Positions 25,036-34,244 of a stretch of DNA of 64,000 nucleotides are shown here, piece by piece. Below the pieces are notes generated by a model that worked only from the letters and a program-made list of their open reading frames with translations, made no database searches and was not told the origin of the DNA. The position numbers were made by a program, and so were the translations under genes. The stretch is from Bacillus marasmi. GTDB taxonomy: Bacteria > Bacillota > Bacilli > Bacillales > Cytobacillaceae. The stretch covers positions 62,001 through 126,000 of the forward strand of contig NZ_LR656173.1 of assembly GCF_902168435.1 (NCBI RefSeq). The letters run 5' to 3'. Position 1 is the stretch's first letter. Each line of letters opens with the position of its first letter.

Positions 25036-26603
25036 TCCAAACGTTACTTGAACCAAAAATGCTCATGACGATCATCCTCATGGGAACCATCGTCTTCATC
25101 ACGTATTTAACTAAGCGAAATGCTAACGCATCTGATTTCTTCGTAGGTGGACGAAGCTTTGGCTGGTTTACAAACGGGTCGGCAATCGGCGGTGACTACC
25201 TAAGTGCTGCGACATTCCTAGGGATTGCAGGACTTACCTTCCAATTAGGCTATGATGGTGCTTATTACGCATTCTGTTTCTCAATTGGTTTAACACTACT
25301 AGCAATATTCGTTGCAGGACCACTTCGTCGTTTTGGTGCATACACAGTTCCGGATTTCCTTGCGTATCGTTTCCATAGTAAACGTGCAAGACTAGCAGCA
25401 GTTGTAGTAGTATTAGCTATCTCCGGTTTCTACGCAGCTCCACAATTATTAGGTGCAGCACAAATTTTAACGATGTTTTTTGGTACATCCTATGAATTTG
25501 GAATCATTTTTACTTGCGCAGTAATGATTTTTTATGTAGGTGTAGGGGGCATGAAGGGTACTACACTTAACCAAGCATTAGAATTATGGATTCGCCTTGG
25601 ATGCTTTATCCTTATGGTTGCTGCTGCAATCTATGGCGGTTTACATTATCCAAAAATCCTTGCAGGTATTACCGAATTCACTGGATCAATCAAAGAAACA
25701 GCTCAATTTGCTTTAGATGGTAAAGATGTCGTACATGATGGGAATTCTTGGTCAGGCACAGGAAACTATTTCCCTAGCTTCTGGCAAACTATTTCTATGA
25801 CAATTGCATTATCTTTAGGAACAATGGGCTTACCTCATATTCTATTACGTTTCTATACTAATCCAAGTGCGAAAGCAGCACGTAAATCAGCATTAATGGC
25901 TATCGGTATTGCATCTGTATTCTTCTTCTTTGCTGTATATTTAGGTGCAGTTGGTCGTTCAATTTACTTAGCAGGTACTGCAGATCCACAAGTTATTAAA
26001 GATTTAGTTCTTGGTGGAAACAACATGGTTATCCCATCTACAGCACAAGCTCTTGGTGGCGAATGGCTTCTAGGTCTTGTAATTGCTGGTGCGTTTGCCG
26101 CTATTTTCTCTAACCTTTCAGGTTTATTTATCGCAAGTTCTGGAGCATTAGCACATGACTTATATGCTAACTTCTTCCGTAAAAATCTTAGTGAAAAAGA
26201 ACGTGTTGTTGCAGGTAAAGTATCAATTGTTATCCTAGGTATACTATACGGTGCATTAGGGTTAATGGTTAAAGAAGCATCGATTGGTCACTTAGTTGCA
26301 CTTGCATTTACAGTTGCTGCAAGTACATTTACACCAATCTTCATTCTAGGAATTTGGTGGAGAGGCATGACTGAAAAAGGCGCGATTGCCGGTCTTATCA
26401 TTGGATTAGCTGTATCAATGTATATGATCTTCCTACCTACTACATTACCTGAGTTCTTACAATTCAAGATTCCTGGTATCATTACAGTACCTGTTGGTTT
26501 CTTATCAGTTTACATCGTGTCTAAGCTTGATCGCAAAGTACCAGCAGATGTTAATAGCTTCATGAAAAAGGTTCATTCTAAAGAAGAATCTGAAGTTGCA
26601 TAA
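25032..26603 (+). CDS. sodium/solute symporter, acetate (ActP)-like
   Basis: 523 residues, about thirteen membrane helices. Sodium:solute symporter family, with the ActP-like N-terminal region FFVGGRSFGWFTNGSAIGGD followed by SAATFLGIAG. Further signatures are GTTLNQALELWIRLG and a long middle loop after KEIAQ-like residues (TGSIKETAQFALDGKD). Imports small monocarboxylates such as acetate with a cation; the exact substrate is inferred from the DUF485 partner. Divergent AraC-type regulator upstream. Confidence 0.9.
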   Translation: MIQTLLEPKMLMTIILMGTIVFITYLTKRNANASDFFVGGRSFGWFTNGSAIGGDYLSAATFLGIAGLTFQLGYDGAYYAFCFSIGLTLLAIFVAGPLRRFGAYTVPDFLAYRFHSKRARLAAVVVVLAISGFYAAPQLLGAAQILTMFFGTSYEFGIIFTCAVMIFYVGVGGMKGTTLNQALELWIRLGCFILMVAAAIYGGLHYPKILAGITEFTGSIKETAQFALDGKDVVHDGNSWSGTGNYFPSFWQTISMTIALSLGTMGLPHILLRFYTNPSAKAARKSALMAIGIASVFFFFAVYLGAVGRSIYLAGTADPQVIKDLVLGGNNMVIPSTAQALGGEWLLGLVIAGAFAAIFSNLSGLFIASSGALAHDLYANFFRKNLSEKERVVAGKVSIVILGILYGALGLMVKEASIGHLVALAFTVAASTFTPIFILGIWWRGMTEKGAIAGLIIGLAVSMYMIFLPTTLPEFLQFKIPGIITVPVGFLSVYIVSKLDRKVPADVNSFMKKVHSKEESEVA

Positions 26604-26714
26604 AAATTTTACCCAAGTTAATTGACTAGCAAAATTTAATTTTCACGCATTTTTTGACAACGCTTACATTGTTCGACAAACGTTTTTCAATTAATACTTC
26701 CTTCTATATTTTAT

Positions 26715-26745
26715 AGGCTGCTATTAAGTTAGCAGCCTCTTTTTA
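26715..26745 (+). terminator. Rho-independent terminator
   Basis: AGGCTGCT / AGCAGCCT with 8-nt loop and T5, about 110 bp after the symporter gene. Confidence 0.8.
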
Positions 26746-26775
26746 TGTTCAAAACGATGGTTTTCTGTTTCTTCC

Positions 26776-26804
26776 TTCACATTTTTGTGCATAGCGTTTA
26801 TAAT
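26776..26804 (+). promoter_or_regulatory. sigma-A promoter of fabHF
   Basis: TTCACA (26776-26781), 17-bp spacer, perfect TATAAT (26799-26804). Confidence 0.85.
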
Positions 26805-26816
26805 GTTATATGAGAT

Positions 26817-26835
26817 ATTATGACCTAGTCTTAAA
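26817..26835 (+). promoter_or_regulatory. FapR operator
   Basis: Matches the Bacillus FapR consensus (ATTAGTACCTAGTCTTAAT) at 16 of 19 positions, with the central ACCTAGTCTTAA intact. It lies just downstream of the expected transcription start, where FapR blocks fabHA-fabF in B. subtilis. Malonyl-CoA would release repression. Confidence 0.85.
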
Positions 26836-26857
26836 AAAGAAAAGTTAGGGTGATGTA

Positions 26858-27802
26858 ATGAAACGAGTAGGGATTATTGGAATTGGTACATACGTTCCAG
26901 ATACTATTGTTACAAATATTGATTTAGAAAGTAAAATAGATACAAATGATGAATGGATTCGTTCGAGAACTGGAATTGAAGAACGCCGGATCGCCGGTGA
27001 TGATATTGATACATCTCATATGGCTATTCAAGCAGCTAAGCGAGCTCTGGAGAATTCAGGATTAGCGGCATCGGCAATCGATATGATTTTGGTTGCGACC
27101 GCGACAGCTGATCGGCCTTTTCCATCAGTAGCCTGTATGGTCCAAGAGGCAATTGGTGCAAACAATATTCCAGCTATGGATGTTAGTGCAGCATGTTCTG
27201 GATTTATATATGCAATGGCGACTGCAAAACCCTTTATTGAAACAGGAACCTATCAGAACATTTTGGTGATTGGTAGTGAAAAATTCACCAAAACCCTTGA
27301 TTGGGAAGACCGGACAACGTGTGTTTTATTTGGAGATGGTGCGGGTGCAGTTATTTTAAGTGAAGTTTCCGCAGACAAAGGGATTCTTTCGGTTGATTTA
27401 GGCTCCGATGGAAGTGGTGGAGATCATTTATACATTGATGGAGAAACTGGTAAAATAAAGATGAACGGTCGTGAGGTTTATAAATTTGCCGTTCGTCAAA
27501 TGCCAGAGTCAAGTTTACATGCAGTTGATAAAGCAGGGTTGAAGAAAGAGGATGTTGATTTCTTAATCCCGCATCAGGCAAATGTTCGGATTATTGATGC
27601 AGCTCGGGAACGTTTTGGTCTATCAAAAGACAAAGTGTCAACAGCAGTTATTAAACACGGTAATACCTCTGCAGCTTCTATTCCTTTAGCATTATTCGAG
27701 GAACTAGAAAAAGGCTTAATTCAGGATGGAGACGTCATCGTCCTAGTAGGGTTTGGAGGCGGCCTAACCTGGGGCTCAGTATGTATGAAATGGGGTAAAT
27801 AG
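26858..27802 (+). CDS. fabH: 3-oxoacyl-ACP synthase III (FabH)
   Basis: 314 residues. Catalytic triad visible: C113 in SAACSGF, H239 in IPHQAN, N269 in HGNTSAAS. N-terminal [11 protein letters not shown] and C-terminal GFGGGLTWG are family signatures. It condenses acetyl- or branched acyl-CoA with malonyl-ACP to start fatty-acid synthesis. RBS is modest (AGGGTGAT). FapR-controlled; co-operates with fabF downstream. The TAG stop is immediately followed by a 121-bp dispersed repeat. Confidence 0.96.
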   Translation: MKRVGIIGIGTYVPDTIVTNIDLESKIDTNDEWIRSRTGIEERRIAGDDIDTSHMAIQAAKRALENSGLAASAIDMILVATATADRPFPSVACMVQEAIGANNIPAMDVSAACSGFIYAMATAKPFIETGTYQNILVIGSEKFTKTLDWEDRTTCVLFGDGAGAVILSEVSADKGILSVDLGSDGSGGDHLYIDGETGKIKMNGREVYKFAVRQMPESSLHAVDKAGLKKEDVDFLIPHQANVRIIDAARERFGLSKDKVSTAVIKHGNTSAASIPLALFEELEKGLIQDGDVIVLVGFGGGLTWGSVCMKWGK

Positions 27803-27922
27803 AAAAGCGGAAGGCGCCCGATTATCGGCGACAAGCACAAGGCGAGCCGGCCGGAAGGTTGCAGTTTACCTTTTGGACGGATTGACTTGTGACCTCGAGC
27901 CGATGGCGCCTGCAGCTAGACA
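27802..27922. repeat. type-2 dispersed repeat, full copy (between fabH and fabF)
   Basis: GC-rich 121-bp element running GAAAAGCGGAAGGCGCC ... GGCGCCTGCAGCTAGACA. Its ends share inverted GGCGCC. It differs from the reverse-oriented copy at 44818-44938 at only about four positions, clustered near the middle. It starts at the last base of the fabH stop codon. Confidence 0.9.
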
Positions 27923-27923
27923 A

Positions 27924-28000
27924 GAAAAGCGGAAGCGGCTTGTTCAGCCCCGACAAGCTTAAGACGTGGCCGATAGGTTGTAGTTTACCTTTTGGACAGT
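27924..28000. repeat. type-2 dispersed repeat, truncated copy
   Basis: Begins GAAAAGCGGAAGCGGCTTG one base after the full copy and follows it through TAGTTTACCTTTTGGAC, where the right half is missing. Tandem with the complete copy. Confidence 0.8.
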
Positions 28001-28050
28001 AAAACATAAGCGTAATTCTAATAAATAAAAAGATTTGGGGAGAAAAGCTA

Positions 28051-29289
28051 ATGAAAAAAAGAGTAGTAGTCACAGGGATTGGAGCCATTACTCCACTTGG
28101 AAATGATGCTTTGACAACTTGGGAAAACATTAAAAATGGCGTTTCCGGTATTGCTCCAATCACTAAATTTAACACAGACAAATTTAATGTAAAAGTTGAT
28201 GGCGAAGTTAAAAACTTTCAACCAGAGGAATTTATGGATGGCAAGGAAGCCAAAAGAATGGGACGTTATACCCAACTAGCTGTTGCTGCTAGTAAAATGG
28301 CAATTCTTGATGCTGGTGTACATATCGGTGAAAATGTTGATCCAGAGCGAGTTGGTGTTTGGATTGGTTCCGGTATTGGCGGACTTGACGAATTCGAAGT
28401 ACAGCACAAGCGTTTTCTTGATAAAGGTCCTCGACGCGTTAACCCATTTATCATTCCGATGCTCATTCCGGACATGGCAGCTGGTAGGGTTTCGATTGAA
28501 TTAGGTGCAAAAGCGATTAACAACTGCTCAGTTACAGCGTGTGCATCTGGAGCAAACTCGATTGGAGATGCCTTCCGAGTAATTCAAAATGGAGAAGTTG
28601 ACATGATGGTTGCAGGAGGAACTGAAGCAGCTATTACTGAAATGACTTTATCTGGATTTTCAAATATGACAGCATTATCCACAAATCCAGACCCACAAAC
28701 CGCGAGCAGACCATTTGATAAAAATCGTGATGGGTTTGTTATTGCTGAAGGATCAGGAATTATTATCCTAGAGGAACTAGAACACGCTCGAGCACGTGGT
28801 GCTAAAATATATGGTGAAATTGTAGGATATGGAGCGACTGGGGACGCTCACCACATTACCACTCCAGCACCTAATGGAGAAGGCGGTCAACGAGCAATGA
28901 AACTCGCTTTACAGGATGCGGGAATAACTCCAGACCGTGTGGATTATATTAATGCACATGGAACAAGTACCTACTATAACGATCTTTACGAAACAATGGC
29001 GATCAAAGAGGTTTTTGGAGAACATGCTTATAAACTATCTGTCAGCTCTACTAAATCGATGACAGGGCATCTGTTAGGTGCTGCTGGAGCAATAGAGGCA
29101 GTATTTTCATTGTTGGCAATCAAGGATAGTGTCATTCCTCCAACGATAAATTTAGAAACACCGGATGAAGAACTAGATTTAGATTATGTTCCAAATGTGG
29201 CTAAACAGCAAGAAGTTAGCATAGTATTATCTAATTCTTTAGGATTCGGTGGGCATAACGCAACATTAATCTTTAAAAAGTATGAATAA
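28051..29289 (+). CDS. fabF: 3-oxoacyl-ACP synthase II (FabF)
   Basis: 412 residues. KAS II elongation enzyme: nucleophile C164 in TACASGAN, catalytic His in [11 protein letters not shown] and [12 protein letters not shown]-terminal [10 protein letters not shown]. Extends acyl-ACP chains with malonyl-ACP in the cytoplasm. TTGGGGAG precedes ATG 28051. Normally adjacent to fabH; here about 250 bp of inserted repeats separate them, yet no terminator is seen between, so transcription from the FapR-controlled promoter could continue. Confidence 0.97.
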   Translation: MKKRVVVTGIGAITPLGNDALTTWENIKNGVSGIAPITKFNTDKFNVKVDGEVKNFQPEEFMDGKEAKRMGRYTQLAVAASKMAILDAGVHIGENVDPERVGVWIGSGIGGLDEFEVQHKRFLDKGPRRVNPFIIPMLIPDMAAGRVSIELGAKAINNCSVTACASGANSIGDAFRVIQNGEVDMMVAGGTEAAITEMTLSGFSNMTALSTNPDPQTASRPFDKNRDGFVIAEGSGIIILEELEHARARGAKIYGEIVGYGATGDAHHITTPAPNGEGGQRAMKLALQDAGITPDRVDYINAHGTSTYYNDLYETMAIKEVFGEHAYKLSVSSTKSMTGHLLGAAGAIEAVFSLLAIKDSVIPPTINLETPDEELDLDYVPNVAKQQEVSIVLSNSLGFGGHNATLIFKKYE

Positions 29290-29295
29290 AATCAA

Positions 29296-29346
29296 AAAAA
29301 CCCCTTCATTCAGACGGAATTCCCTCGAATGAAGGGGTTTTTTTAA
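29296..29346 (+). terminator. Rho-independent terminator of fabHF
   Basis: AACCCCTTCATT / AATGAAGGGGTT with a T-run. Confidence 0.9.
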
Positions 29347-29348
29347 AT

Positions 29349-29513
29349 AGGCTGTATTAATGTACAATGTTGATTTTTGTCAGGTTGATTGGAACGGAAG
29401 GCACGAAGACTACTATGGGAGTATCTGGTATGGGTGACCCTACAGGCTCCCAGTTAGCCACATGAACCGCACGTGCCTGGAGCGGAAATCAACATCTTGA
29501 TTTAACACAGCCT
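29349..29513. repeat. type-1 palindromic repeat
   Basis: 165-bp element with terminal inverted repeats AGGCTGT(A/G)TTAA plus an internal ATGTTGATTT / AAATCAACAT pair. It shares GGCTCCCAGTTAGCC and CATGAACCGCACGTG with the outer part of the composite repeat at 14625-14873. No coding potential. Confidence 0.88.
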
Positions 29514-29529
29514 AAAATAAAAAAGCCTC

Positions 29530-29781
29530 TCATTGAGGCTTTGACATTGGCATTCTTTCAGTTTCTGGTAAGTAACTTTTTTTACTAAATACAAGGGGGA
29601 GTAGGATTGCTAATGCTGTAAAAATCATTGCAGCTTTAAAGGAAACGATAGACCATGTCGTAATAGCAATTGTACAAATTACAATCGCAGTGAGGAGAAG
29701 TTTGTATTTATTCAAAAATCCAGTAAATTTTTCCTGTCTTTTTCTCTTCTTAAACTCGACAAAATCAATAACATTTTTCAT
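29530..29781 (-). CDS. small membrane protein, unknown function
   Basis: 83 residues: a basic N-terminus (FVEFKKRKRQEKF), then two hydrophobic segments (about 28-44 and 48-66) and a short polar tail. GAGGGGAT precedes the ATG. Family not recognised. A short inverted repeat AGCCTC/GAGGCT (29523-29542) at its end may act as terminator. Confidence 0.7.
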   Translation of the reverse strand: MKNVIDFVEFKKRKRQEKFTGFLNKYKLLLTAIVICTIAITTWSIVSFKAAMIFTALAILLPLVFSKKSYLPETERMPMSKPQ

Positions 29782-29901
29782 TTTTATCCCCTCAACAATT
29801 TAAAATATTTAGATATTTTCAACTATTATACTTTTACCAATTTTTGCGGGATTTGTCAATGGAGACTTTTTACAATATTGTGAATTGTTCTTTTGCATAT
29901 T

Positions 29902-29927
29902 ATTTACATTATTAATTAAATGTAAAT
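29902..29927. promoter_or_regulatory. inverted repeat, operator candidate
   Basis: ATTTACATT-8 nt-AATGTAAAT, perfect 9-bp arms in AT-rich DNA between two divergent small genes. Confidence 0.4.
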
Positions 29928-30024
29928 ATTTTCAATAATATTTGAAGGTTTTGTTAACTTTGTCATATTGGAAAATAAACGTGATATAATGTAATAAAGT
30001 CAAATAAACACAGGAGTGATTGCC

Positions 30025-30216
30025 ATGAATGAGGCAAAAGAAAAATTATTAAAACTTATCAATGAAATTCCAGAAAGTGAAGCAGCTGATGTTTTAGACT
30101 TTGCAGAGCATTTACCAGAAATAAATTTATATAAGGAACTAACTAGCGAAGATAAAGAAATCGCCATCGAGTATTGGGACAGCGATATTTATGATGAAGT
30201 ATGGAAGGATTTGTAA
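30025..30216 (+). CDS. small acidic protein (DUF2281/antitoxin-like), unknown
   Basis: 63 residues from ATG 30025 with AGGAG at 30012-30016. Helical start EAKEKLLKLINEIPESEAADVLDFAEHL resembles, in part, the small DUF2281-like or antitoxin-type proteins (leucine-rich helix followed by an acidic tail); the segment quoted here runs in pieces LLKLINEIPESEA and DVLDFAEHLPE. No toxin gene follows. A TATAAT upstream (about 29982) supports expression. Function uncertain. Confidence 0.65.
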   Translation: MNEAKEKLLKLINEIPESEAADVLDFAEHLPEINLYKELTSEDKEIAIEYWDSDIYDEVWKDL

Positions 30217-30248
30217 CACTGTCCTATCAACTTAAATAATTAAACAGG

Positions 30249-30284
30249 ACGCACAGCATTTCATGATGCTGTGCGTTTTTTATT
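30249..30284 (+). terminator. Rho-independent terminator
   Basis: ACGCACAGCAT / ATGCTGTGCGT, 6-nt loop, T6. Confidence 0.9.
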
Positions 30285-30388
30285 GGATGTTAAAAATCAG
30301 TTTTTTGACTCTATATAACTGATATTTTTCATGCATGATAATCCTCGCCAAATCGAAAGATATTATTATTGAACAGCGAGGTGAGCTA

Positions 30389-33300
30389 ATGGAAATTAGA
30401 AAATTGAAATTAATCCCTGAAGCTAATGGATATTCATTACTTGTATACATCGAACAACCTAATGCAGAATTTTCAAAGGAATTTGGCTATGATGAGCCAC
30501 AATTAAAACCATCATTTCGACAAGAAATAAATCTGATGGTGCAAAATAAGTTTCCGAACGTGAAAGTTAACACCGTCAAAATCATTATGGGAACGTTATT
30601 AGTTGCTTCTATCCCTTTCGGAAATATGGATGCAAAAGCAGCCGAAACGACTCAGCAACCAAGTTCTCAAACCACAGCATCCACTATTCCTTATCTTACA
30701 TATATCGTAAAAAGCGGGGATAGTTTATCCAAAATCGCTGCAGAATTTGGCATTAAAATTGACCAAATAACCCAAATAAATCAAATAAAAGGGACTACAA
30801 TTTATATTGGTCAAACTTTAAAATTACCTTTTGTTTCTCATAACGTGGTAACAGGAGACACATTGTCGCAAATTGCCAAGAAATATAATTCTACTGTTGA
30901 AAGCATTAAAGTGAAAAATAAGTTAACTAGTGATGTTATTTTGATTGGTCAGCGTCTATTGGTTCCTGTACTAAATGTAACTGGAGACACTGGAACTGGC
31001 ACAAATCCGTTGCCAGTACCAACACCTACACCTAGTCCACCAACTCCAGGGCAAGTAACTGAACCTGAACCAACCGTAACACCACAGCCTACAATCAAAC
31101 TGACAGAATATCGAGTTGTTTCAGGTGATACGCTATCCATTATCGCTAAACGTTTCAATACAACTGTAGCCGCTATTAAGACAGAAAACCAATTGACATC
31201 AGATTTAATCCGAATTGGTCAATTACTAAAAATTCCTGGGTCTACAACAACACAAGCGCCAATTGTGGAACAAAACACACCAAGCACACCTGTTATAAGT
31301 CCAGAACCTACGCCGGTACCAATAAACGAAATTACCGAAGAAACGACGTCCTACCAGGTGGTTTCAGGAGACACATTAAGCATTATCGCAAGAAAGTTTA
31401 ATACTTCATCAAAAGAGATCATGACTATCAATAACCTGAGTAGTGATCGGATATATGTTGGTCAAAAGCTTATCATTCCATTAAAAAAAGATCAGGTAGT
31501 TGAAAAAGATATTACAGCTCCTTCGGTCCCTCATGTGTATACAGAATCGATTGCTAAGGCTGATAATGCAAATTCTTTCTATGTTTCTGGGAAGACAGAG
31601 GCAAATGCAAAAGTTTATTTAACTTTTACAGATGAGGTCCAAGGTACATTTACGAAGCAAATTAAAGCAAACGAAAATGGTGAGTACAATACATCAGTTG
31701 ATTTAACCTCATTACAGGATGGAAAGATTACCGTATCCACATTAGCTGAGGATGATTCTGGAAATAAGAGCGATGTAAACACAGTAAACATCAATAAGGA
31801 CACGATGGCACCTACACTACCGAATATTCAAATTAACACAATTCTTAATGATGATAACGCTAATTCATTTCTTGTATCAGGTAAAACAGAAGCTAAATCA
31901 AAAGTGAATCTTACCTTTACCGATGAGGCAAATGGTACTTTAACTAAGCAAATAGTAGCCGATGAAGCAGGGAATTATAGCCTCTCATTAGATTTAACAT
32001 CACTTCAAGATGGTAATATTACTATTTCTGCCCAAGCAGAGGATGCAGTTGGAAACAAAAGTAATACAAACACTTTTACTGTCAATAAGGATACAATTGC
32101 ACCGGGAGGATTAGATTTTGACTTGCTCCCAACAATCACCAAAAAAACTATTGAAAATTATCTCATATCAGGAAAAAGCGAACCAAATAGTACAATTGAT
32201 ATTACCGTGACTAATCAGAATCAATCAACGACAGAAACAGTTACAGCAGATAGCAATGGTAATTTTGCTTATAATCCAAATGTAAGCTCCTTTAGTGATG
32301 GGGAAATCATCATCACTGCGATACCTCGTGATCAAAATGGCAATATTGGTGATCGTTATGAGGTGAAAGTAAGTAAGGATACCACTGTTCATCCTGTTAC
32401 TGCAGTTGAAATAGAAAATAATGGTAAACTCAATAAGGAGAATGTGAAGACATTTGCACTCCGAGGATTAAGTGATGAGGAAGGTAGCGTTGTGACCATT
32501 ACGATCACAGACGGGGAGAAAACTATCGTTGAGGAAGCACTTGTTTTTAATAACCGATTTGATAAGCCTTTAAATCTCTCGAGTTTAAAGGATGGTACAT
32601 TACGTGTTACAATCACTCAAACAGATTCAGTAGGAAACGTTAGTGACAAAGTAGAGACTACAATTGAAAAGGATACATCCATCGTTGATCCTGTTATTTT
32701 TACTAGTAAAGTTGAAAAGAAAGGTACAGGCCTATTTTATCGCATAGCTGGAAAAGGCGAACCTGGATCAACCATTGAATTGATGGTATTGGGGCAAACA
32801 GGTACTCAGGAAATCAGGCAAACCATTCAAACTAAATCTGACGGAACCTTCGAATATGATCTGAATATTTCGGCTATCACTAAGCCGTTTGTGATGATTA
32901 ACCAGGTAGATTCATTTGGAAATAAAACAACGAATTCAATTTTAGGTATTACAAGCTATGTAGTAGGAAGTGGAGATACATTATGGGGAATCTCAACCCG
33001 CTTCAATGTCAGTATTGATAGTATTAAGACGTTGAATAATCTGAAAACTGATATATTGAGCATTGGTCAGGAATTAAAATTACCTGCGGTTGCTGGTGTG
33101 CAATCCCCAACAATTAGTGAACAGGAATTTTTTAATATGGGCTATTTGTACTTTGGTAATTCCCAAACTTATATTGAAGGGATTAACCAGACGGCTAATA
33201 CAATTAATGTTGTTTCACCTAGCTATTTTGACTTAAATACTGATGGAACCTTAAAGCTTACAGGAAATTTTGACCGTCAATTTATTGTATCATCTCAAAG

Positions 33301-34135
33301 TGCTGGCGTTAGAGTTGTTCCGTTTTTGAGTAATCACTGGGATCGAGCAACAGGTGAAAAAGCTTTGCAAAACCGAGAGCAGCTCTCGACACAAATAGCT
33401 GAAGCTGTTCGCATTTATAATTTAGATGGAGTTAATGTCGATATTGAGAATGTAACAGATGAATACCGAGACGAATATACAGATTTTGTTCGATTGCTCA
33501 GAGAAAAAATACCACAGCATAAAGAGGTATCAGTGGCTGTGGCAGCTAATCCAAACGGTTATGATAATGGTTGGCACGGTTCTTATGATTATGCTGGCTT
33601 AGCGAAATACTCAGATTACCTGATGATTATGGCATACGATGAAAGCTATCCAGGTAGTACGGCCGGACCAATTGCTAGCATTGGTTTTGTTGATCAATCA
33701 ATTCAATATGCATTAAATAACGGGGTTGCTAAAGAACAAATCGTTGTCGGAGTAGGGCATTATGGACGTTATTGGAAGGATGGAGCGAGTTACGGTGGGG
33801 ATGGTATGTCAAACAACCAAATCCAAAAAGCATTGGAATTATATAATGGCACCGTAACCTTTGATGATGCAACGAAATCTGCAAAGGCGGTTTTTACTAT
33901 TAAGGTCGGAGATCCAGTATTAACCGTTAGCGGAAAGCCATTAACAGCGGGTACCTATACTGTTTGGTTTGAAAATTCGGAAGCCATTAAAGCGAAAATA
34001 GATTTAATTCATCAATATGATGTTAAAGGTCTCGGGAACTGGAGTATTGGTCAAGATAATCCACTTATTTGGAAGGATATCTCGGCATGGCTTCAATCAG
34101 ATTCTACGAGAGTCTCTAATACACCAACTCCATAA
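30389..34135 (+). CDS. multi-LysM, Ig-like repeat, GH18 cell-wall hydrolase
   Basis: 1248 residues from ATG 30389 (GAGGTGAG upstream). Order: an unusual N-terminal segment of about 65 residues (LIPEANGYSLLVYIEQPNAE), a late hydrophobic helix (KIIMGTLLVASIPFG), four LysM repeats (about 104-147, 150-193, 239-282, 320-365) with Pro/Thr linkers, and about five Ig-like repeats (about 375-850; e.g. FYVSGKTEAN and SLQDGKITVS). A fifth LysM (about 855-900) and a GH18 domain with DGVNVDIEN (catalytic Glu near 1020) follow. Likely an exported peptidoglycan N-acetylglucosaminidase of the SleL/YaaH/YdhD type, acting on cell wall or spore cortex. Its N-terminus matches that of the next gene. Confidence 0.9.
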   Translation: MEIRKLKLIPEANGYSLLVYIEQPNAEFSKEFGYDEPQLKPSFRQEINLMVQNKFPNVKVNTVKIIMGTLLVASIPFGNMDAKAAETTQQPSSQTTASTIPYLTYIVKSGDSLSKIAAEFGIKIDQITQINQIKGTTIYIGQTLKLPFVSHNVVTGDTLSQIAKKYNSTVESIKVKNKLTSDVILIGQRLLVPVLNVTGDTGTGTNPLPVPTPTPSPPTPGQVTEPEPTVTPQPTIKLTEYRVVSGDTLSIIAKRFNTTVAAIKTENQLTSDLIRIGQLLKIPGSTTTQAPIVEQNTPSTPVISPEPTPVPINEITEETTSYQVVSGDTLSIIARKFNTSSKEIMTINNLSSDRIYVGQKLIIPLKKDQVVEKDITAPSVPHVYTESIAKADNANSFYVSGKTEANAKVYLTFTDEVQGTFTKQIKANENGEYNTSVDLTSLQDGKITVSTLAEDDSGNKSDVNTVNINKDTMAPTLPNIQINTILNDDNANSFLVSGKTEAKSKVNLTFTDEANGTLTKQIVADEAGNYSLSLDLTSLQDGNITISAQAEDAVGNKSNTNTFTVNKDTIAPGGLDFDLLPTITKKTIENYLISGKSEPNSTIDITVTNQNQSTTETVTADSNGNFAYNPNVSSFSDGEIIITAIPRDQNGNIGDRYEVKVSKDTTVHPVTAVEIENNGKLNKENVKTFALRGLSDEEGSVVTITITDGEKTIVEEALVFNNRFDKPLNLSSLKDGTLRVTITQTDSVGNVSDKVETTIEKDTSIVDPVIFTSKVEKKGTGLFYRIAGKGEPGSTIELMVLGQTGTQEIRQTIQTKSDGTFEYDLNISAITKPFVMINQVDSFGNKTTNSILGITSYVVGSGDTLWGISTRFNVSIDSIKTLNNLKTDILSIGQELKLPAVAGVQSPTISEQEFFNMGYLYFGNSQTYIEGINQTANTINVVSPSYFDLNTDGTLKLTGNFDRQFIVSSQSAGVRVVPFLSNHWDRATGEKALQNREQLSTQIAEAVRIYNLDGVNVDIENVTDEYRDEYTDFVRLLREKIPQHKEVSVAVAANPNGYDNGWHGSYDYAGLAKYSDYLMIMAYDESYPGSTAGPIASIGFVDQSIQYALNNGVAKEQIVVGVGHYGRYWKDGASYGGDGMSNNQIQKALELYNGTVTFDDATKSAKAVFTIKVGDPVLTVSGKPLTAGTYTVWFENSEAIKAKIDLIHQYDVKGLGNWSIGQDNPLIWKDISAWLQSDSTRVSNTPTP

Positions 34136-34140
34136 AATAG

Positions 34141-34178
34141 AACGAACTTCGCTGTGTTGCGAGGTTCGTTTTTTTTGT
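34141..34178 (+). terminator. Rho-independent terminator
   Basis: AACGAAC.TTCGC / GCGAG.GTTCGTT with T8. Confidence 0.85.
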
Positions 34179-34244
34179 TTTGTTTTTGCGGATTAATAAA
34201 TATTATTTTTCAAGTTGCAAATGTTAAAACTGAGGTGATATTAT

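Noticed and set aside
26655-26668. CcpA cre-like sequence TGACAACGCTTACA
   Set aside because: Close to the cre pattern but located after the symporter gene and far upstream of the fabH promoter; no promoter it could control was seen.
30025-30216. Toxin-antitoxin module
   Set aside because: The small acidic protein is antitoxin-like in style only; no toxin gene is adjacent and a terminator follows at once.
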